A stretch of 64,000 nt of DNA from Bdellovibrio bacteriovorus W (GCA_000525675.1 CP002190.1:2542001-2606000); one strand, 5' to 3'. Positions 42,288-51,599 are shown, counted from the first letter of the stretch. The notes: a model not told the origin generated them from the letters alone. Numbers and translations are program-made.

Positions 42288-44573
42288 ATGGATATACTTG
42301 AATTTGTTACTAAAAATCTGAATCCAGCACAAAAAGAGGCGGTTGAGACGACTCAGGGACCTTTACTTATTCTTGCCGGCGCAGGCTCTGGGAAGACTCG
42401 AGTCCTTACCCATCGCATGGCCAACATCATCGGCCAAGGCATTGCCTCCCCAGATGAGATCCTCTGTGTGACCTTTACCAATAAGGCCGCCAAAGAGATG
42501 GAGCACCGAATTTACAAAGTTTTATCCGATATGGGAGTGATGGTTCACTCACCTCTTTGGATCAATACCTTCCATAGCTTCTGCGTGCGTATTCTTCGCC
42601 AACACATCACTCTTTTAGACTATAAACCGTTCTTTGGAATTTATGATGCCTCGGATTCTTTAAGCCAGATTAAAAAAGTTATGACGGCTTTGAATATCAA
42701 CGACAAGATGTATCCAGCGAAGAACTTCCAAAGCCGCATCAGTCAGGCCAAAATGTTAGGTCTGACTCCAGAGGGCTTAGAGAAAAACTCTCGCCGTTTA
42801 TTGGATTCAAAAACTGTCGAAGTTTATAAGGCCTATGAAGTTGAAATGAGAAAAGCCAACTCTTTGGACTTCGATGATCTTCTTATGAAGACCTATGATC
42901 TTTTCAGAATGTATCCCGACGTCTTAGAGATGTATCAGAAGAAGTTTCAATACATCATGGTGGATGAGTATCAAGACACGAACCACATTCAATATCTTCT
43001 AGTGCAAATGCTTGCCAAAGCTCATCGCAATCTTTGTGTCGTCGGTGATGAGGATCAGTCGATCTATAGCTGGCGTGGAGCTGACATTAAAAACATTTTG
43101 GATTTTGAAAAAGATTTTAAAGAAGCCAAAGTGATTAAGCTTGAAGAGAACTACCGTTCAACGGGAAATATTGTAACAGCTGCAACTTCAGTTATTAAAA
43201 ACAATACCGAACGCAAAGATAAAACGCTTTTCACGTCCAACGACAAAGGGGACTTGATCCGCGTGCGCGAAGAAAAGAACGAATATGATGAAGCGCGCTT
43301 TGTTGCAAAAACCATTCAGACGATGATGAATGAGGGCGAAGGCAGTTATAACGACTACGCCATCTTCTATCGCACGAATGCGCAATCGCGAGTTCTTGAG
43401 GAACAACTGCGCACCCTTTCCATCCCCTATCGTCTAGTCGGTGGCGTGCGCTTCTATGAGCGCATGGAAATTAAAGACATGATTTCTTATATGAAGCTTT
43501 CGATCAATCCAGCGGATGATATTGCTTTAAAGAGAATCATTAACGTCCCAGCTCGTGGTATCGGAAAAACCACCATTGAAAAAATCGAAGAGTTTGCGGC
43601 ACAGAACTTCCTGACGATGTTCGATGCGGCTAAGCTAGCTTGTGATCAAAGAATTTTCAATGCTGGAACAACGGGAAAGATTCGCCGCTTTTTAGACCTG
43701 ATGGAAGAGCTTCAAGGTCAGGCTCAGTCCTTTAGCATTGTGGATTTCTATCACATCGTTCTTGATCGAACAGATTACTTAACCGCTCTGAAAAAAGACG
43801 AATCCCCAGAGGCTGTTGCGCGCATTGAAAACTTAGAAGAATTAGACAATGCCATTGCTCAGTTTGCAAAGGAACGCGGAGATGAAGCAACTCTCATTAG
43901 CTATCTTGAAGAGATGGCCTTGGTGAGCGACGTGGATTCTTTGAATCAAGAACAAAACTCTGTGACCATGATGACATTACATATTTCTAAGGGCCTTGAA
44001 TACCCGTACGTATTTGTTGTCGGCATGGAAGAAAATCTTTTCCCAAGCAGTCGCACCGTTGATGCCGATGGCGACGAGGACGTTGAAGAAGAGCGCCGTT
44101 TAGCTTATGTGGGAATGACTCGTGCTCGTCAAAAACTATGGCTCACCTATACGAAAATGAGAAGAGTGTGGGGACAGGAACAGTTCAACCCACCTTCGCG
44201 ATTCATCAAAGAGATTCCTCAAGAACTGATTGAGTTTAAATCAGGCGCTGAAGGCTCGCGATTTGTTTCTCGCTTTGCATCGTCCGGTTACCAATCTGGA
44301 TCTCAAGATTCTGGATCTTATGGAAGTCGTGGGTATGGAAAATCATCTTCTTCAGACTTTGATGATTACTCTCAAGACTTCCCTGACTACGACGAGGCTC
44401 CAGCAGGAGGAGCTTCTTACAGCAAAGGAATGCGTGTTAGACATCCAACCTTCGGTGCAGGAACGATCTATGCGACAGAAGGGACCGGTGAAAATCTGAA
44501 AGTCAGCGTTATGTTCACTGACAACACTGTCAAAAAATTCGTCGTCAAATACGCTCGATTGGAGAGGATTTAA
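42288..44573 (+). CDS. pcrA: UvrD/PcrA-type DNA helicase
   Basis: 761 residues from ATG 42288 with GGGGGT upstream. SF1A helicase motifs are complete: Q-motif LNPAQKEAV, Walker A LILAGAGSGKTRVL, TFTNKAAKEME, INTFHSFCVRIL, DEYQDTN (Walker B), VVGDEDQSIYSWRGAD, LEENYRST, LTLHISKGLEYPYVF-like segment MTLHISKGLEYP and LAYVGMTRAR. The C-terminus ends with a Ser/Gly/Asp linker and the tudor-like VRHPTFGAGTIYATEG, which in PcrA contacts RNA polymerase. Functions in repair and conflict resolution. Confidence 0.96.
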   Translation: MDILEFVTKNLNPAQKEAVETTQGPLLILAGAGSGKTRVLTHRMANIIGQGIASPDEILCVTFTNKAAKEMEHRIYKVLSDMGVMVHSPLWINTFHSFCVRILRQHITLLDYKPFFGIYDASDSLSQIKKVMTALNINDKMYPAKNFQSRISQAKMLGLTPEGLEKNSRRLLDSKTVEVYKAYEVEMRKANSLDFDDLLMKTYDLFRMYPDVLEMYQKKFQYIMVDEYQDTNHIQYLLVQMLAKAHRNLCVVGDEDQSIYSWRGADIKNILDFEKDFKEAKVIKLEENYRSTGNIVTAATSVIKNNTERKDKTLFTSNDKGDLIRVREEKNEYDEARFVAKTIQTMMNEGEGSYNDYAIFYRTNAQSRVLEEQLRTLSIPYRLVGGVRFYERMEIKDMISYMKLSINPADDIALKRIINVPARGIGKTTIEKIEEFAAQNFLTMFDAAKLACDQRIFNAGTTGKIRRFLDLMEELQGQAQSFSIVDFYHIVLDRTDYLTALKKDESPEAVARIENLEELDNAIAQFAKERGDEATLISYLEEMALVSDVDSLNQEQNSVTMMTLHISKGLEYPYVFVVGMEENLFPSSRTVDADGDEDVEEERRLAYVGMTRARQKLWLTYTKMRRVWGQEQFNPPSRFIKEIPQELIEFKSGAEGSRFVSRFASSGYQSGSQDSGSYGSRGYGKSSSSDFDDYSQDFPDYDEAPAGGASYSKGMRVRHPTFGAGTIYATEGTGENLKVSVMFTDNTVKKFVVKYARLERI

Positions 44574-44594
44574 AGCAAATTGATTTTCTCTGGG

Positions 44595-44622
44595 GATTCC
44601 TCATCATAAGGGATGAGGAATC
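44595..44622 (+). promoter_or_regulatory. Perfect 11-bp hairpin in the leader of the small barrel protein gene
   Basis: GATTCCTCATC (44595-44605), 6-nt loop, GATGAGGAATC (44612-44622), then TAAAAAAGGAG and the ATG at 44640. There is no T-run on the plus strand, so it is more likely a 5' leader structure than a terminator for pcrA. Confidence 0.5.
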
Positions 44623-44639
44623 TAAAAAAGGAGTGAATC

Positions 44640-45173
44640 ATGTCAAAACTTAAGGCTCTTATTCTGGCAACCTTATTTTCTGTAGGTTTTGCCGCTCAAG
44701 CCGAAACCCCTCGGCACGAAGTCACCACCAATTTAACTCGCGGGATTTTTTATTCTGGAAAAGACTGTAAAGACTGCTCTGCGGGATCGCTCTTCGATTT
44801 AGGGGGCGCTTATAACTGGGGCTGGAAAAACAATGTCCAATTCGGTGTGGAAGGACGCCTACAGTACCTTTCTAAAGAGTTCTCTGTCACATCTGACAGT
44901 GCTACTTTGATTGATGCATTGGCTGTGGGTACCTACAATATTTCTGACGACTTTGCGAACTCTATCTATGCCAAGCTAGGACTTGGTATCTTTGCCGTAA
45001 GAAACGATGCTGGGGATAACTATGAAAATAAATTTGGTTTATTTGTCGGTATCGGGAAGCGCTTCTATATGATGAACAATCTTTCTTATATGCCTGAGAT
45101 TCGCCTCATTAAAAAGGGCGATCTAGATATGGGCGTCCAAGTCGATCTCATTAACTTTTCGTTTTATTGGTAA
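44640..45173 (+). CDS. Small outer-membrane beta-barrel-like protein
   Basis: 177 residues, signal peptide ending FAAQAE (about residue 21). Beta-strand pattern with many aromatic girdle residues (NVQFGVEGRLQYLSKEF, SIYAKLGLGIFAV, NKFGLFVGIGKRFYM) and a C-terminal FSFYW. A CKDC motif lies near residue 40. Probably an 8-strand barrel of the OmpW/OmpA-like size class. AAAGGAG precedes the start. Confidence 0.75.
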   Translation: MSKLKALILATLFSVGFAAQAETPRHEVTTNLTRGIFYSGKDCKDCSAGSLFDLGGAYNWGWKNNVQFGVEGRLQYLSKEFSVTSDSATLIDALAVGTYNISDDFANSIYAKLGLGIFAVRNDAGDNYENKFGLFVGIGKRFYMMNNLSYMPEIRLIKKGDLDMGVQVDLINFSFYW

Positions 45174-45182
45174 TTCACCTAA

Positions 45183-45206
45183 AAGCCGGCCCCCATACCG
45201 GCTCTT
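45183..45206 (+). terminator. Intrinsic terminator
   Basis: AGCCGG-CCCCCAT-ACCGGCT followed by CTTTCT, just after the barrel protein gene. Confidence 0.65.
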
Positions 45207-45281
45207 TCTATTTGAGTTGCATCTATTCGCCAAGAATGAAAACAAATTGCATTCCTTTTCGGAACGTTGTTAGATTTTTAT

Positions 45282-45746
45282 ATGAAAACAACATTAGCGA
45301 CTCTTATTTTTTCTTTACTCTTTAGTTCTATTTCATTCGCTGCCGCACCCATCGGTTTTAGCCCTATCACAGCGCAAAAGCTGACTGAGGAGTCTGTGAA
45401 GTTTACCTACTCTTCTATGGATGGCGAAATTGTTCTTGAATGCGCCCACGTCTTTGACAAACCAGATCTTTGGGACTGGGATGTATGGTGCGGTAAAGGT
45501 ACCAACATGCTCCGCCAGTTCCGCGTCCATCTTTTGATTCGCCCTTGGGTAAACACTGAGAAGCAAAAAACAGCTTTCGAAGTTCTTTACTGGGTGATTG
45601 ACAGAGATACCAACCCGCGTAAGTTCTCTTCGACTTCAAGCTGGACGATTTTAAACACACTCACTAGCTTAGAGACGATGAGCTTCAGCCAAGGTGTTGA
45701 GAACGACTATGCGTTCTTGCAAGTGGAATTTACACCGAAACGATAG
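45282..45746 (+). CDS. Secreted small protein, unknown function
   Basis: 154 residues from ATG 45282 (the ORF start at 45267 lacks the signal context). Signal peptide ends ISFAAA (about residue 20). Two Cys (LECAHVF, VWCGKG) are placed to form one disulphide, and several Trp residues are close together (LWDWDVWCG). Beta-rich appearance. No family recognised. Confidence 0.7.
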   Translation: MKTTLATLIFSLLFSSISFAAAPIGFSPITAQKLTEESVKFTYSSMDGEIVLECAHVFDKPDLWDWDVWCGKGTNMLRQFRVHLLIRPWVNTEKQKTAFEVLYWVIDRDTNPRKFSSTSSWTILNTLTSLETMSFSQGVENDYAFLQVEFTPKR

Positions 45747-45755
45747 AACTAAAAA

Positions 45756-45788
45756 AAAAAGAGAGGCCACGTGGCCTCTCTTTTCTTT
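45756..45788 (+). terminator. Intrinsic terminator
   Basis: AGAGAGGCCACGTGGCCTCTCT with A-run before and TTTTCTTTTT after. Confidence 0.9.
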
Positions 45789-46184
45789 TTGTTTCGATAA
45801 ACCTTTCAAAAATTTAATACATCATCTAATTTTTCCCATCGCTCATCTATATCTGAAAATCTCGTCGTTCTATCCGAATGGGAAGGGAATATCCGCCCTC
45901 TCTCCCTTAAATCCCTCCTCTTTCGATTTAACAATATCTCTTCCCTCGCGCACCCTGCCTGCCCCACCACCCGTAATTCATCGTCGGCGGCGAAGAGAAA
46001 AATTTATCAGTATCTAGAAAACAAAAAAAGATTGCGTATAACCCTTCCAAGTAAATAGACATCAGTATGTAATAACATTTCTGTTTATTTATTGGTCAGT
46101 TCATATAACTTTTTTACTTAGACCATAGTAGCTGTGTTCTTGTTTATAAAAGGCTTATAACCATTAGTACGTTTAGGAGATGAT
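45789..46184 (+). other. Non-coding stretch before the collagen-like lipoprotein gene
   Basis: No gene is supported here. The first 170 nt are pyrimidine-rich on the plus strand. It then holds the ~65-bp element 45977-46041 that recurs at 51807-51875, and a 140-nt AT-rich leader ending in TTAGGAGATGAT before ATG 46185. Confidence 0.6.
45977..46041 (+). repeat. Copy 1 of a shared upstream element
   Basis: Contains the exact 27-nt core 45995-46021 (from GAGAAAAATT to CTAGAAAA) also present at 51828-51854. Similarity extends left through ATCGTCG and right to CGTATAA. Both copies lie upstream of clusters of secreted-protein genes and may be promoters (CGTATAA as -10) or traces of a duplication. 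Confidence 0.75.
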
Positions 46185-47264
46185 ATGAAACCACATTCAA
46201 AGTTAGGAATATCTATAGCCGCTCTATTTATTATTGGCTGTCAGGCGCATAATTCCAGCACTCCGAAACAACCAACCTCTGCCCCGCTTGAACAAAGTGT
46301 TAAGAACAGAAAAGGCGTGATTGGACAAGTGAGTAAGGTAAAGGAACTCTTACCCGACCTTGCAAACTACGTCGAATTTAAGAAAAATCTTAATGCAAGA
46401 TTGATCACCTTTAAAGTACCGGCAGAGTTATATACTGCTGAACTGAAAGTTCAATATTCCCTGAATGCGAAAGGTGTTCACCCACAATATATCCCTCTTT
46501 CAACCGATTCAGCTATTTTCCAAGATGGTTATTACAGCATCAGCGCCATAGTCCACCCCTGGGTTAAAGACTTCAGAGTCAAAGAGTTGAATCTTAAGGC
46601 TTACTCTGAAGATGAATTGATCTTTGAAATGGAAGAGAATTTGATTCCTGATATCGTTCTGAAGGAAGACTTCGGCAAAGGCAAAAAATATTACACCCTA
46701 AGCGATCTTGGCTTAGATTCAGGAACTCATAAAATAGACATCTTCATGATGGAGCAGCTCACGGCATTAAGAACAAATGGTGCCTCAATAAACTTAGAAA
46801 TCAATCGTGCTTACTTTGATAGAGTGGACTTAGAGACCTTCTCGCAAGAAGAGGTTGATTCGACGCCGGTGGGCTTCCTAGGGAAAAATGGCGGTGATAT
46901 TAGAATCTCAGCACAATACGCGAAAGGCCTTCTTAAGGTCTATTTAAGAGGAAAAAACGGCGGTGAAGGCATCCCCGCAGAGACTCAACTAGAAGTTGGC
47001 GATAATGGCAAAGACGGAAAAGTTGGGCGAAGTTCACAACGGTGTAAATCAATGGGCAGTAATTTAGATATTCCACCTGATTGCTATGATATCTGCGTGG
47101 AAAGCCCTATTCACTCTGAGGATGGCAAAATGGGGCCGAAGGGGCATCCTGCCAACCCAGGCTTCCGTGGTGGAGATTCCGGAAAACTAACTCTTTATAT
47201 TGAAAATGATTTAGACCTTACCGTGGATATTTGGAGTGACCCCCGATTTATTGGACACGGTTAA
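46185..47264 (+). pseudogene. Collagen-like lipoprotein gene, 5' part interrupted by IS element
   Basis: The ATG has AGGAG 7 nt upstream. The true coding part is 46185-47231 (349 codons); the last codons to 47264 are read through the insertion-sequence end. The product has a lipoprotein signal with lipobox IIGC (about residue 19), a beta-rich N-terminal half, and from about residue 230 on Gly-rich collagen-type runs (LGKNGGD, RGKNGGEG, GDNGKDGKVG, GKMGPKGHPANPGFRGGDSG). Joined to the 3' part (48517-48744) by deleting the IS and one TATT it gives a continuous 424-aa protein. Confidence 0.8.
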
Positions 47265-48013
47265 AGGTTCACGGACTCCTTGTACTCGACTGGGCTCTTC
47301 ATGCCAAGCGCTGAGTGCGGAGCAACGTGGTTATAATCGGCAAACCATTCCGGCAGTAGTTTAAGAACAGTCTCGGCACTATCGCAGTCAGCTTGGTAAA
47401 CATAATCTCTTTTAATTGTTTTAACGAACGCTTCAGCCATTCCATTCGACTCTGGACTGTAGGCCCGAGTGTAGCAACACTGTAAGTTTAAATGTCGCGC
47501 TAAAGTTTTTACAGACTTCGCACGATAAATAGAACCGCGATCTGAAAGCCATTGAACTTCCCGAGGAGCGCGAAGAGAAGCTCCGAATCTTTTCTCGACA
47601 GCTTTGACCATTAGCTCTTCAATATCATCCGCAGACAATGGCTCTGCTCTTGCGACATAAGCAAAAGCTTCACGATCACAACAGTCCAATGCAAATGCCA
47701 CGAATACTTTGTCACCGTTAAAGCAACGGATCTCCATTCCATCGGAGCACCAACGAATATTCGGGAACATAGTCATTATAACACCTGTGTGTTCGCGCTT
47801 TTGATCTGGCATTGCTTGAGGCAGGGATAGACCATTCATCTGAATGATCCTCTGAACCCGCTTGCGATTGATCTTATTGCGCCCTTCATTGCTTCGCTTT
47901 CGATTCACCATGGTTGTCACTCGCCGATAACCGTAGGTTGGTCTGATGGCGATAACAGCTTTAATCTCTTCTAAAATAATTTGATCTTCTGGTTTTTGAT
48001 AATAGCGGGCCAC
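47261..48013 (-). CDS. IS3-family transposase OrfB (integrase core)
   Basis: 250 residues from GTG 48013 as an independent start, but the same frame is open further upstream through SRSSLYYEP to the frameshift point near 48147-48155, so the real product is an OrfAB fusion. DDE catalytic residues: Asp in WCSDGMEI, Asp in WLSDRGSIY, Glu in NGMAEAFVKTI. YGYRRVTTMV is the usual OrfB N-terminal part. Ends SALGMKSPVEY as in IS3 transposases. Confidence 0.92.
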   Translation of the reverse strand: MARYYQKPEDQIILEEIKAVIAIRPTYGYRRVTTMVNRKRSNEGRNKINRKRVQRIIQMNGLSLPQAMPDQKREHTGVIMTMFPNIRWCSDGMEIRCFNGDKVFVAFALDCCDREAFAYVARAEPLSADDIEELMVKAVEKRFGASLRAPREVQWLSDRGSIYRAKSVKTLARHLNLQCCYTRAYSPESNGMAEAFVKTIKRDYVYQADCDSAETVLKLLPEWFADYNHVAPHSALGMKSPVEYKESVNL

Positions 48014-48087
48014 TCCAGCTTCCTCCTGTAGAACTGGTTCATAGTAAAGTGAACTTCGACTGATCTCGAAGACTTCGGCTATTTGGG

Positions 48088-48465
48088 TTACTTCATACCG
48101 ATTAAGCGCTTTGACTTCTTTGGCGGTTGAAGTGCTTTTAATAGAGCTTTTTTTTGAACGATCTCAAGGCCATCTTTTAAGATGTCGTTCTTGATAGCAA
48201 GATCACCAACCTTGGCTTTAAGGGTTTGGTTCTCTGTCTTGAGCTTATCGTTTTCTTCGATGAGCTTTTGAACGTACTCAAGATCTATAGTGGATTCTTC
48301 TTTTTTATGGGTCATCTGCCTCTTCCAGTTATACAGAGTGATAGCATGAACCCCGTATTTCCTGGCAAGCACTGGAATGGATATTCCTGAAGAATAATGC
48401 TCATTGATGATTAATTGCTTCTTTACCTGTGTAAAATGTTTCCGCCTATTAGACGTATTTTCCAT
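48088..48465 (-). CDS. IS3-family transposase OrfA (helix-turn-helix)
   Basis: 125 residues. Helix-turn-helix SIPVLARKYGVHAITLYNWK (about residues 29-48) and a leucine-zipper coiled coil (EENDKLKTENQTLKAK). GGGGGTC precedes the ATG. Near its end the run of eight A then G on the coding strand (48147-48155) is the place for -1 slippage into orfB. Confidence 0.92.
   Translation of the reverse strand: MENTSNRRKHFTQVKKQLIINEHYSSGISIPVLARKYGVHAITLYNWKRQMTHKKEESTIDLEYVQKLIEENDKLKTENQTLKAKVGDLAIKNDILKDGLEIVQKKALLKALQPPKKSKRLIGMK
48147..48155 (-). promoter_or_regulatory. Programmed -1 frameshift site (A8G) of the IS
   Basis: On the coding strand CAAAAAAAAG; orfA reads CAA AAA AAA GCT. A -1 slip continues in the orfB frame as KKSSIKSTSTAKEVKALNRY and on to SRSSLYYEP with no stop, the standard IS3 arrangement. 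Confidence 0.8.
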
Positions 48466-48516
48466 AAAGACCCCCTAGGGTGGGTGTCCAAATCAAAAGG
48501 GGGTCAGGAACATATT

Positions 48517-48744
48517 CTGACTTTGCCGGGCAAAGGTGGATATGCCAGTGCGCCAGGGCGCGGAGGCAAAGGTGGTTCCCCAGGGAGAATTATCGGCCAT
48601 TCCGACAAATTCACCGAAGCAGCCTGCGGCAAAGCTCAAATTGGCCAAAATGGAGCCATCGGAGAAAAAGGCGACGCTGCTGCCGATGGGACAGATGGCC
48701 TTTCCGAAGAATCAATCGTGACTATTAAAAATAGAAAACAGTAG
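48517..48744 (+). pseudogene. Collagen-like lipoprotein gene, 3' part
   Basis: 75 codons plus stop. Product LTLPGKGGYASAPGRGGKGG onward, with more Gly-X-Y units (GQNGAIGEKGD) and one Cys; ends KNRKQ. It lacks its own start: the open frame upstream runs into the IS. It continues the frame of 46185-47231 exactly. Stop lies 9 nt before the next gene, so the original gene was probably first in an operon with it. Confidence 0.8.
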
Positions 48745-48753
48745 AGGCGAATC

Positions 48754-51525
48754 ATGAATTCAAAAATTGTTTTAAATGTTTTAGTCGCTTCTTTACTTGC
48801 AGGCTGTGGATCTAATTCCAATGATAGTGTTGATAACAATGTTAATATCGATACTAAGTCGGATCTTAGCAATACTAATTCCATAGAGCCTCAGTCTTTG
48901 AAACAGCTTCAAAAATTAATCGAATCAGAAACCCCCAATATTCCTTTGGCAGAAATGCTCTCTTTAAATTTAATTAATAAAGATCCAGAGGGAGCTAGGT
49001 TATATCGAAGAACTTTGGCAACAAAAGCGGATTCTTTTAATTCAAAATTGGCTATTGATTCTTGGCTAGATCTAAAAAAGAAGATGCTCATCGGGTACTC
49101 TGTTATTTTAAATGATGAAGCCTTTCTAGAGCAGACTTTGAATTTTAACTCATCGCAAATGATGAACCAGCCACTATCCAATAAACTTTATTCGCAGATT
49201 TCTGGGGCTATAAGGTCTGCAGCATTACAAAGAGTCCTCCTTGCTTACGATCAACAAATTGCCACAGACGGCAAATCTTTAGCTATGGATGCGATTCAAA
49301 GAATTCAAAAGCATCAGCCAGCTATTATTAAGGAAATCGATCAAGTCCGAGGCACCGTTGTCCCAGCAAATAAGCAAATTGAAAAGATTGTTTTCTATTT
49401 AAAGAAAGCAGATCATCTTTTTGCTCATTACCAAATTCAAGAATCAGATCAAGAAAAAATAATCGTTTATACTGCCATCGCGGGTGTTCTGGCTCAGCAC
49501 TTACAAAATTACCCAACGGTGAAGTCAATTTTGGGAACAGTTTCGGAAGTCAAAAATGTTGCAGATAAAGTAACTCGCATCGTGACTCTTGCAGGTGCTT
49601 TAGAAAAGCATAGCAAAGAAATGTACGAAACAACGATTGACCTAACTAAGTCAGCGCAAGCTGTTTTAGAAAAAACTTCCGGAATGATGACCGGCTTAGA
49701 TAGTAAAGTCCTATATATTTCTGAAGACGCTAGAAAAAAAGCTCGCCTGATCGTCAACGAAGCCGTAAATGGTCGACTGCCACAAGAGCCGACGGAGGCT
49801 GAGGCTGCTGAACTTCAAAAAATAGGCTTTTTCCAAAAGAAACGAGAGATCGATCACGATATCAAAAGTTTTATTACACATGCCGACAAAGCTGCTCGCT
49901 CATTAGACAATATTTTAAATGTTGCTGAAGGAATTACCAATGTACTTGGGGTTCGTCTGAGCGATGACGTTAAAAATGCAATCAATGTAGCTCGCAACGT
50001 CAGTAATGGCGTTCAAGTTGTTAGCTCTGTAGTTAATGCCTTTCAAAGTGGTGGGTTCGTTGGTGCACTAGGTGCTTTCTCTGGTGGAGGACCAGCGATG
50101 ATGGCGATCTCTGCATTCGGAGGAATGGGCGGTGATGCAGCTATACAAGGTGAACTCAGAATGATCCAAGAAAGCTTGGCTGAGATCAAAGAAATGCAGA
50201 AGGAAATCATTGCAAATCAAAAAGTCATGATGACGATGATTAAAGATTTGGCTTTGATGTTAGAAGACTATCATTGGGAACAAATGAGGGCTCTAACAGA
50301 TATTAGAGCAGACGTACTAGCACTCAATAGCTCTATTCGTGCCGTTGAGGAAAAGGAATTTTACGGTTGCCAATCTATGGCTTCCTTTCCATTTGGAAGT
50401 CGAAGCCCAAATAACAGTATAATGACTATCAGAGAGTCGAATATCGACAATATTAAGCAAGTCATTAAAGACTACATTGGAAATTCACAGAATCTAAAAA
50501 CCTTTTTAAAAAATATCTCTTCAGAGAATTTCTCAGACTGCCAGAAGGAACTTGGCAATGCATTTGTAAATTGGGACAGCAGCAAGTTTGACCGCACAAC
50601 ATGGTATGGTACTGAAGACTCAGAAGGATTGGATATTCGCTCTGGAGTTAAAATATCTCATAAGTACTTTCAGCCAGCGTTAGAGGTTCTTTCTATCGCC
50701 GCATTTCAAAAGGACAAACAGACTATCAATGAGAATGCTTTGTACTTGCCAGCGCTCACTGTCGGTTCTTTAAAAAGCTTTAAAGACTTTCATTTGTATA
50801 AAAAAGGAAATTCGCCAACTTCAAAGCTACGCAAGTTAACGGCGACCGATAAGCTAGAAAAATATGTTTCAGCGCTTTTGATCCTTCATCCATTTTTAAC
50901 CTTAGATTATCCAGTTTGGGAGCGCTCTACTGAGGATATTTTGGAAGCAGCTAGAAGCTATGAAACCCATGAACGCACGAAACAGCTGTTGAATAATGCT
51001 CTGGAAAAAGTAAAGACCTCTATTGCTCAGGAAGCTATTCTTGTGGGTGAGCCTCTTTTACCTTTCTTAAGTCGTAATTGGTCTGATATTGCGAAAGAAA
51101 ATACGACTTGTAAGGATGACGAAGAAAGATACTGTTTTGTACGTATCAATAACCTGATGGCACAGAATCTCTTGATGTACGTATTAAAGGAAAGAGTTGG
51201 CTTTGAAAGAAATTCTTTTGCAGCAGAGGGAACCTACGAGCGACTCGTGAAGGACCCCGCTAAACTTGCAGAACTGCTCGGTGTAGATGCCTCTCGATTA
51301 AAAGAAGATGGGGGAAGATTGCTTCTTTCATTGAGTTCGGATGGTCAACTTGCGGTTCAACTCCCAAGTCAGAAAGAGTTTACAGAAGGACGAATTATTT
51401 ATACTCAAACGATGATTCGCATGATTCGCTTGGCAGATCGCTTAACAGAGGAGTTGTTAAAGACCTCTCCAACTATTTATACAAAAGATGCACGGGACAG
51501 CCTGCTAATGAGTTTCTATCTTTAA
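48754..51525 (+). CDS. Large helical lipoprotein of unknown function (923 aa)
   Basis: Lipoprotein signal with lipobox LAGC (about residue 18), then a Ser/Asn/Asp spacer. Most of the protein is helical. Residues about 421-461 are a Gly/Ala-rich, moderately hydrophobic segment (NAFQSGGFVGALGAF, GGGPAMMAISAFGGMGG) with a long coiled-coil helix directly after it (IQESLAEIKEMQKEIIANQK). Three or four Cys in the second half may form disulphides. The build (helices flanking a glycine-rich hydrophobic piece) resembles helical pore-forming proteins, but this is a pattern impression only. AGAGGCG precedes the ATG. The upstream partner gene is disrupted by the IS, which may reduce its expression. Confidence 0.75.
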   Translation: MNSKIVLNVLVASLLAGCGSNSNDSVDNNVNIDTKSDLSNTNSIEPQSLKQLQKLIESETPNIPLAEMLSLNLINKDPEGARLYRRTLATKADSFNSKLAIDSWLDLKKKMLIGYSVILNDEAFLEQTLNFNSSQMMNQPLSNKLYSQISGAIRSAALQRVLLAYDQQIATDGKSLAMDAIQRIQKHQPAIIKEIDQVRGTVVPANKQIEKIVFYLKKADHLFAHYQIQESDQEKIIVYTAIAGVLAQHLQNYPTVKSILGTVSEVKNVADKVTRIVTLAGALEKHSKEMYETTIDLTKSAQAVLEKTSGMMTGLDSKVLYISEDARKKARLIVNEAVNGRLPQEPTEAEAAELQKIGFFQKKREIDHDIKSFITHADKAARSLDNILNVAEGITNVLGVRLSDDVKNAINVARNVSNGVQVVSSVVNAFQSGGFVGALGAFSGGGPAMMAISAFGGMGGDAAIQGELRMIQESLAEIKEMQKEIIANQKVMMTMIKDLALMLEDYHWEQMRALTDIRADVLALNSSIRAVEEKEFYGCQSMASFPFGSRSPNNSIMTIRESNIDNIKQVIKDYIGNSQNLKTFLKNISSENFSDCQKELGNAFVNWDSSKFDRTTWYGTEDSEGLDIRSGVKISHKYFQPALEVLSIAAFQKDKQTINENALYLPALTVGSLKSFKDFHLYKKGNSPTSKLRKLTATDKLEKYVSALLILHPFLTLDYPVWERSTEDILEAARSYETHERTKQLLNNALEKVKTSIAQEAILVGEPLLPFLSRNWSDIAKENTTCKDDEERYCFVRINNLMAQNLLMYVLKERVGFERNSFAAEGTYERLVKDPAKLAELLGVDASRLKEDGGRLLLSLSSDGQLAVQLPSQKEFTEGRIIYTQTMIRMIRLADRLTEELLKTSPTIYTKDARDSLLMSFYL

Positions 51526-51599
51526 GAAAAAGCTGAATGTTCAATAAGACTTTATAGATTGAGAGAGGAAGTGGGGCTAAAGAAGCACCCCTCTCCCTC

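Larger units (their letters stand above)
47232..48512 (-). mobile_element. IS3-family insertion sequence, 1281 bp, complete, with 4-bp target duplication
   Basis: Left end TGGAGTGACCCCC and right end (reverse strand) TGTTCCTGACCCCC form imperfect terminal repeats that continue with TTGGACAC at similar distance. The element begins with TG and ends with CA. It is flanked by direct TATT repeats at 47228-47231 and 48513-48516. Two overlapping transposase frames on the minus strand. Excision on paper restores the reading frame of the host gene, which confirms the boundaries. Confidence 0.92.

Noticed and set aside
45694-46017. 107-aa plus-strand open frame after the secreted 154-aa gene
   Set aside because: It starts within that gene in another frame, crosses a strong terminator and has no family features.
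47236-48508. IS boundaries at TGACCCCC with a 3-bp duplication
   Set aside because: The flanking triplets would be GAG and GGA, which do not match; boundaries at TGGAG and GAACA give a perfect TATT duplication and restore the frame.
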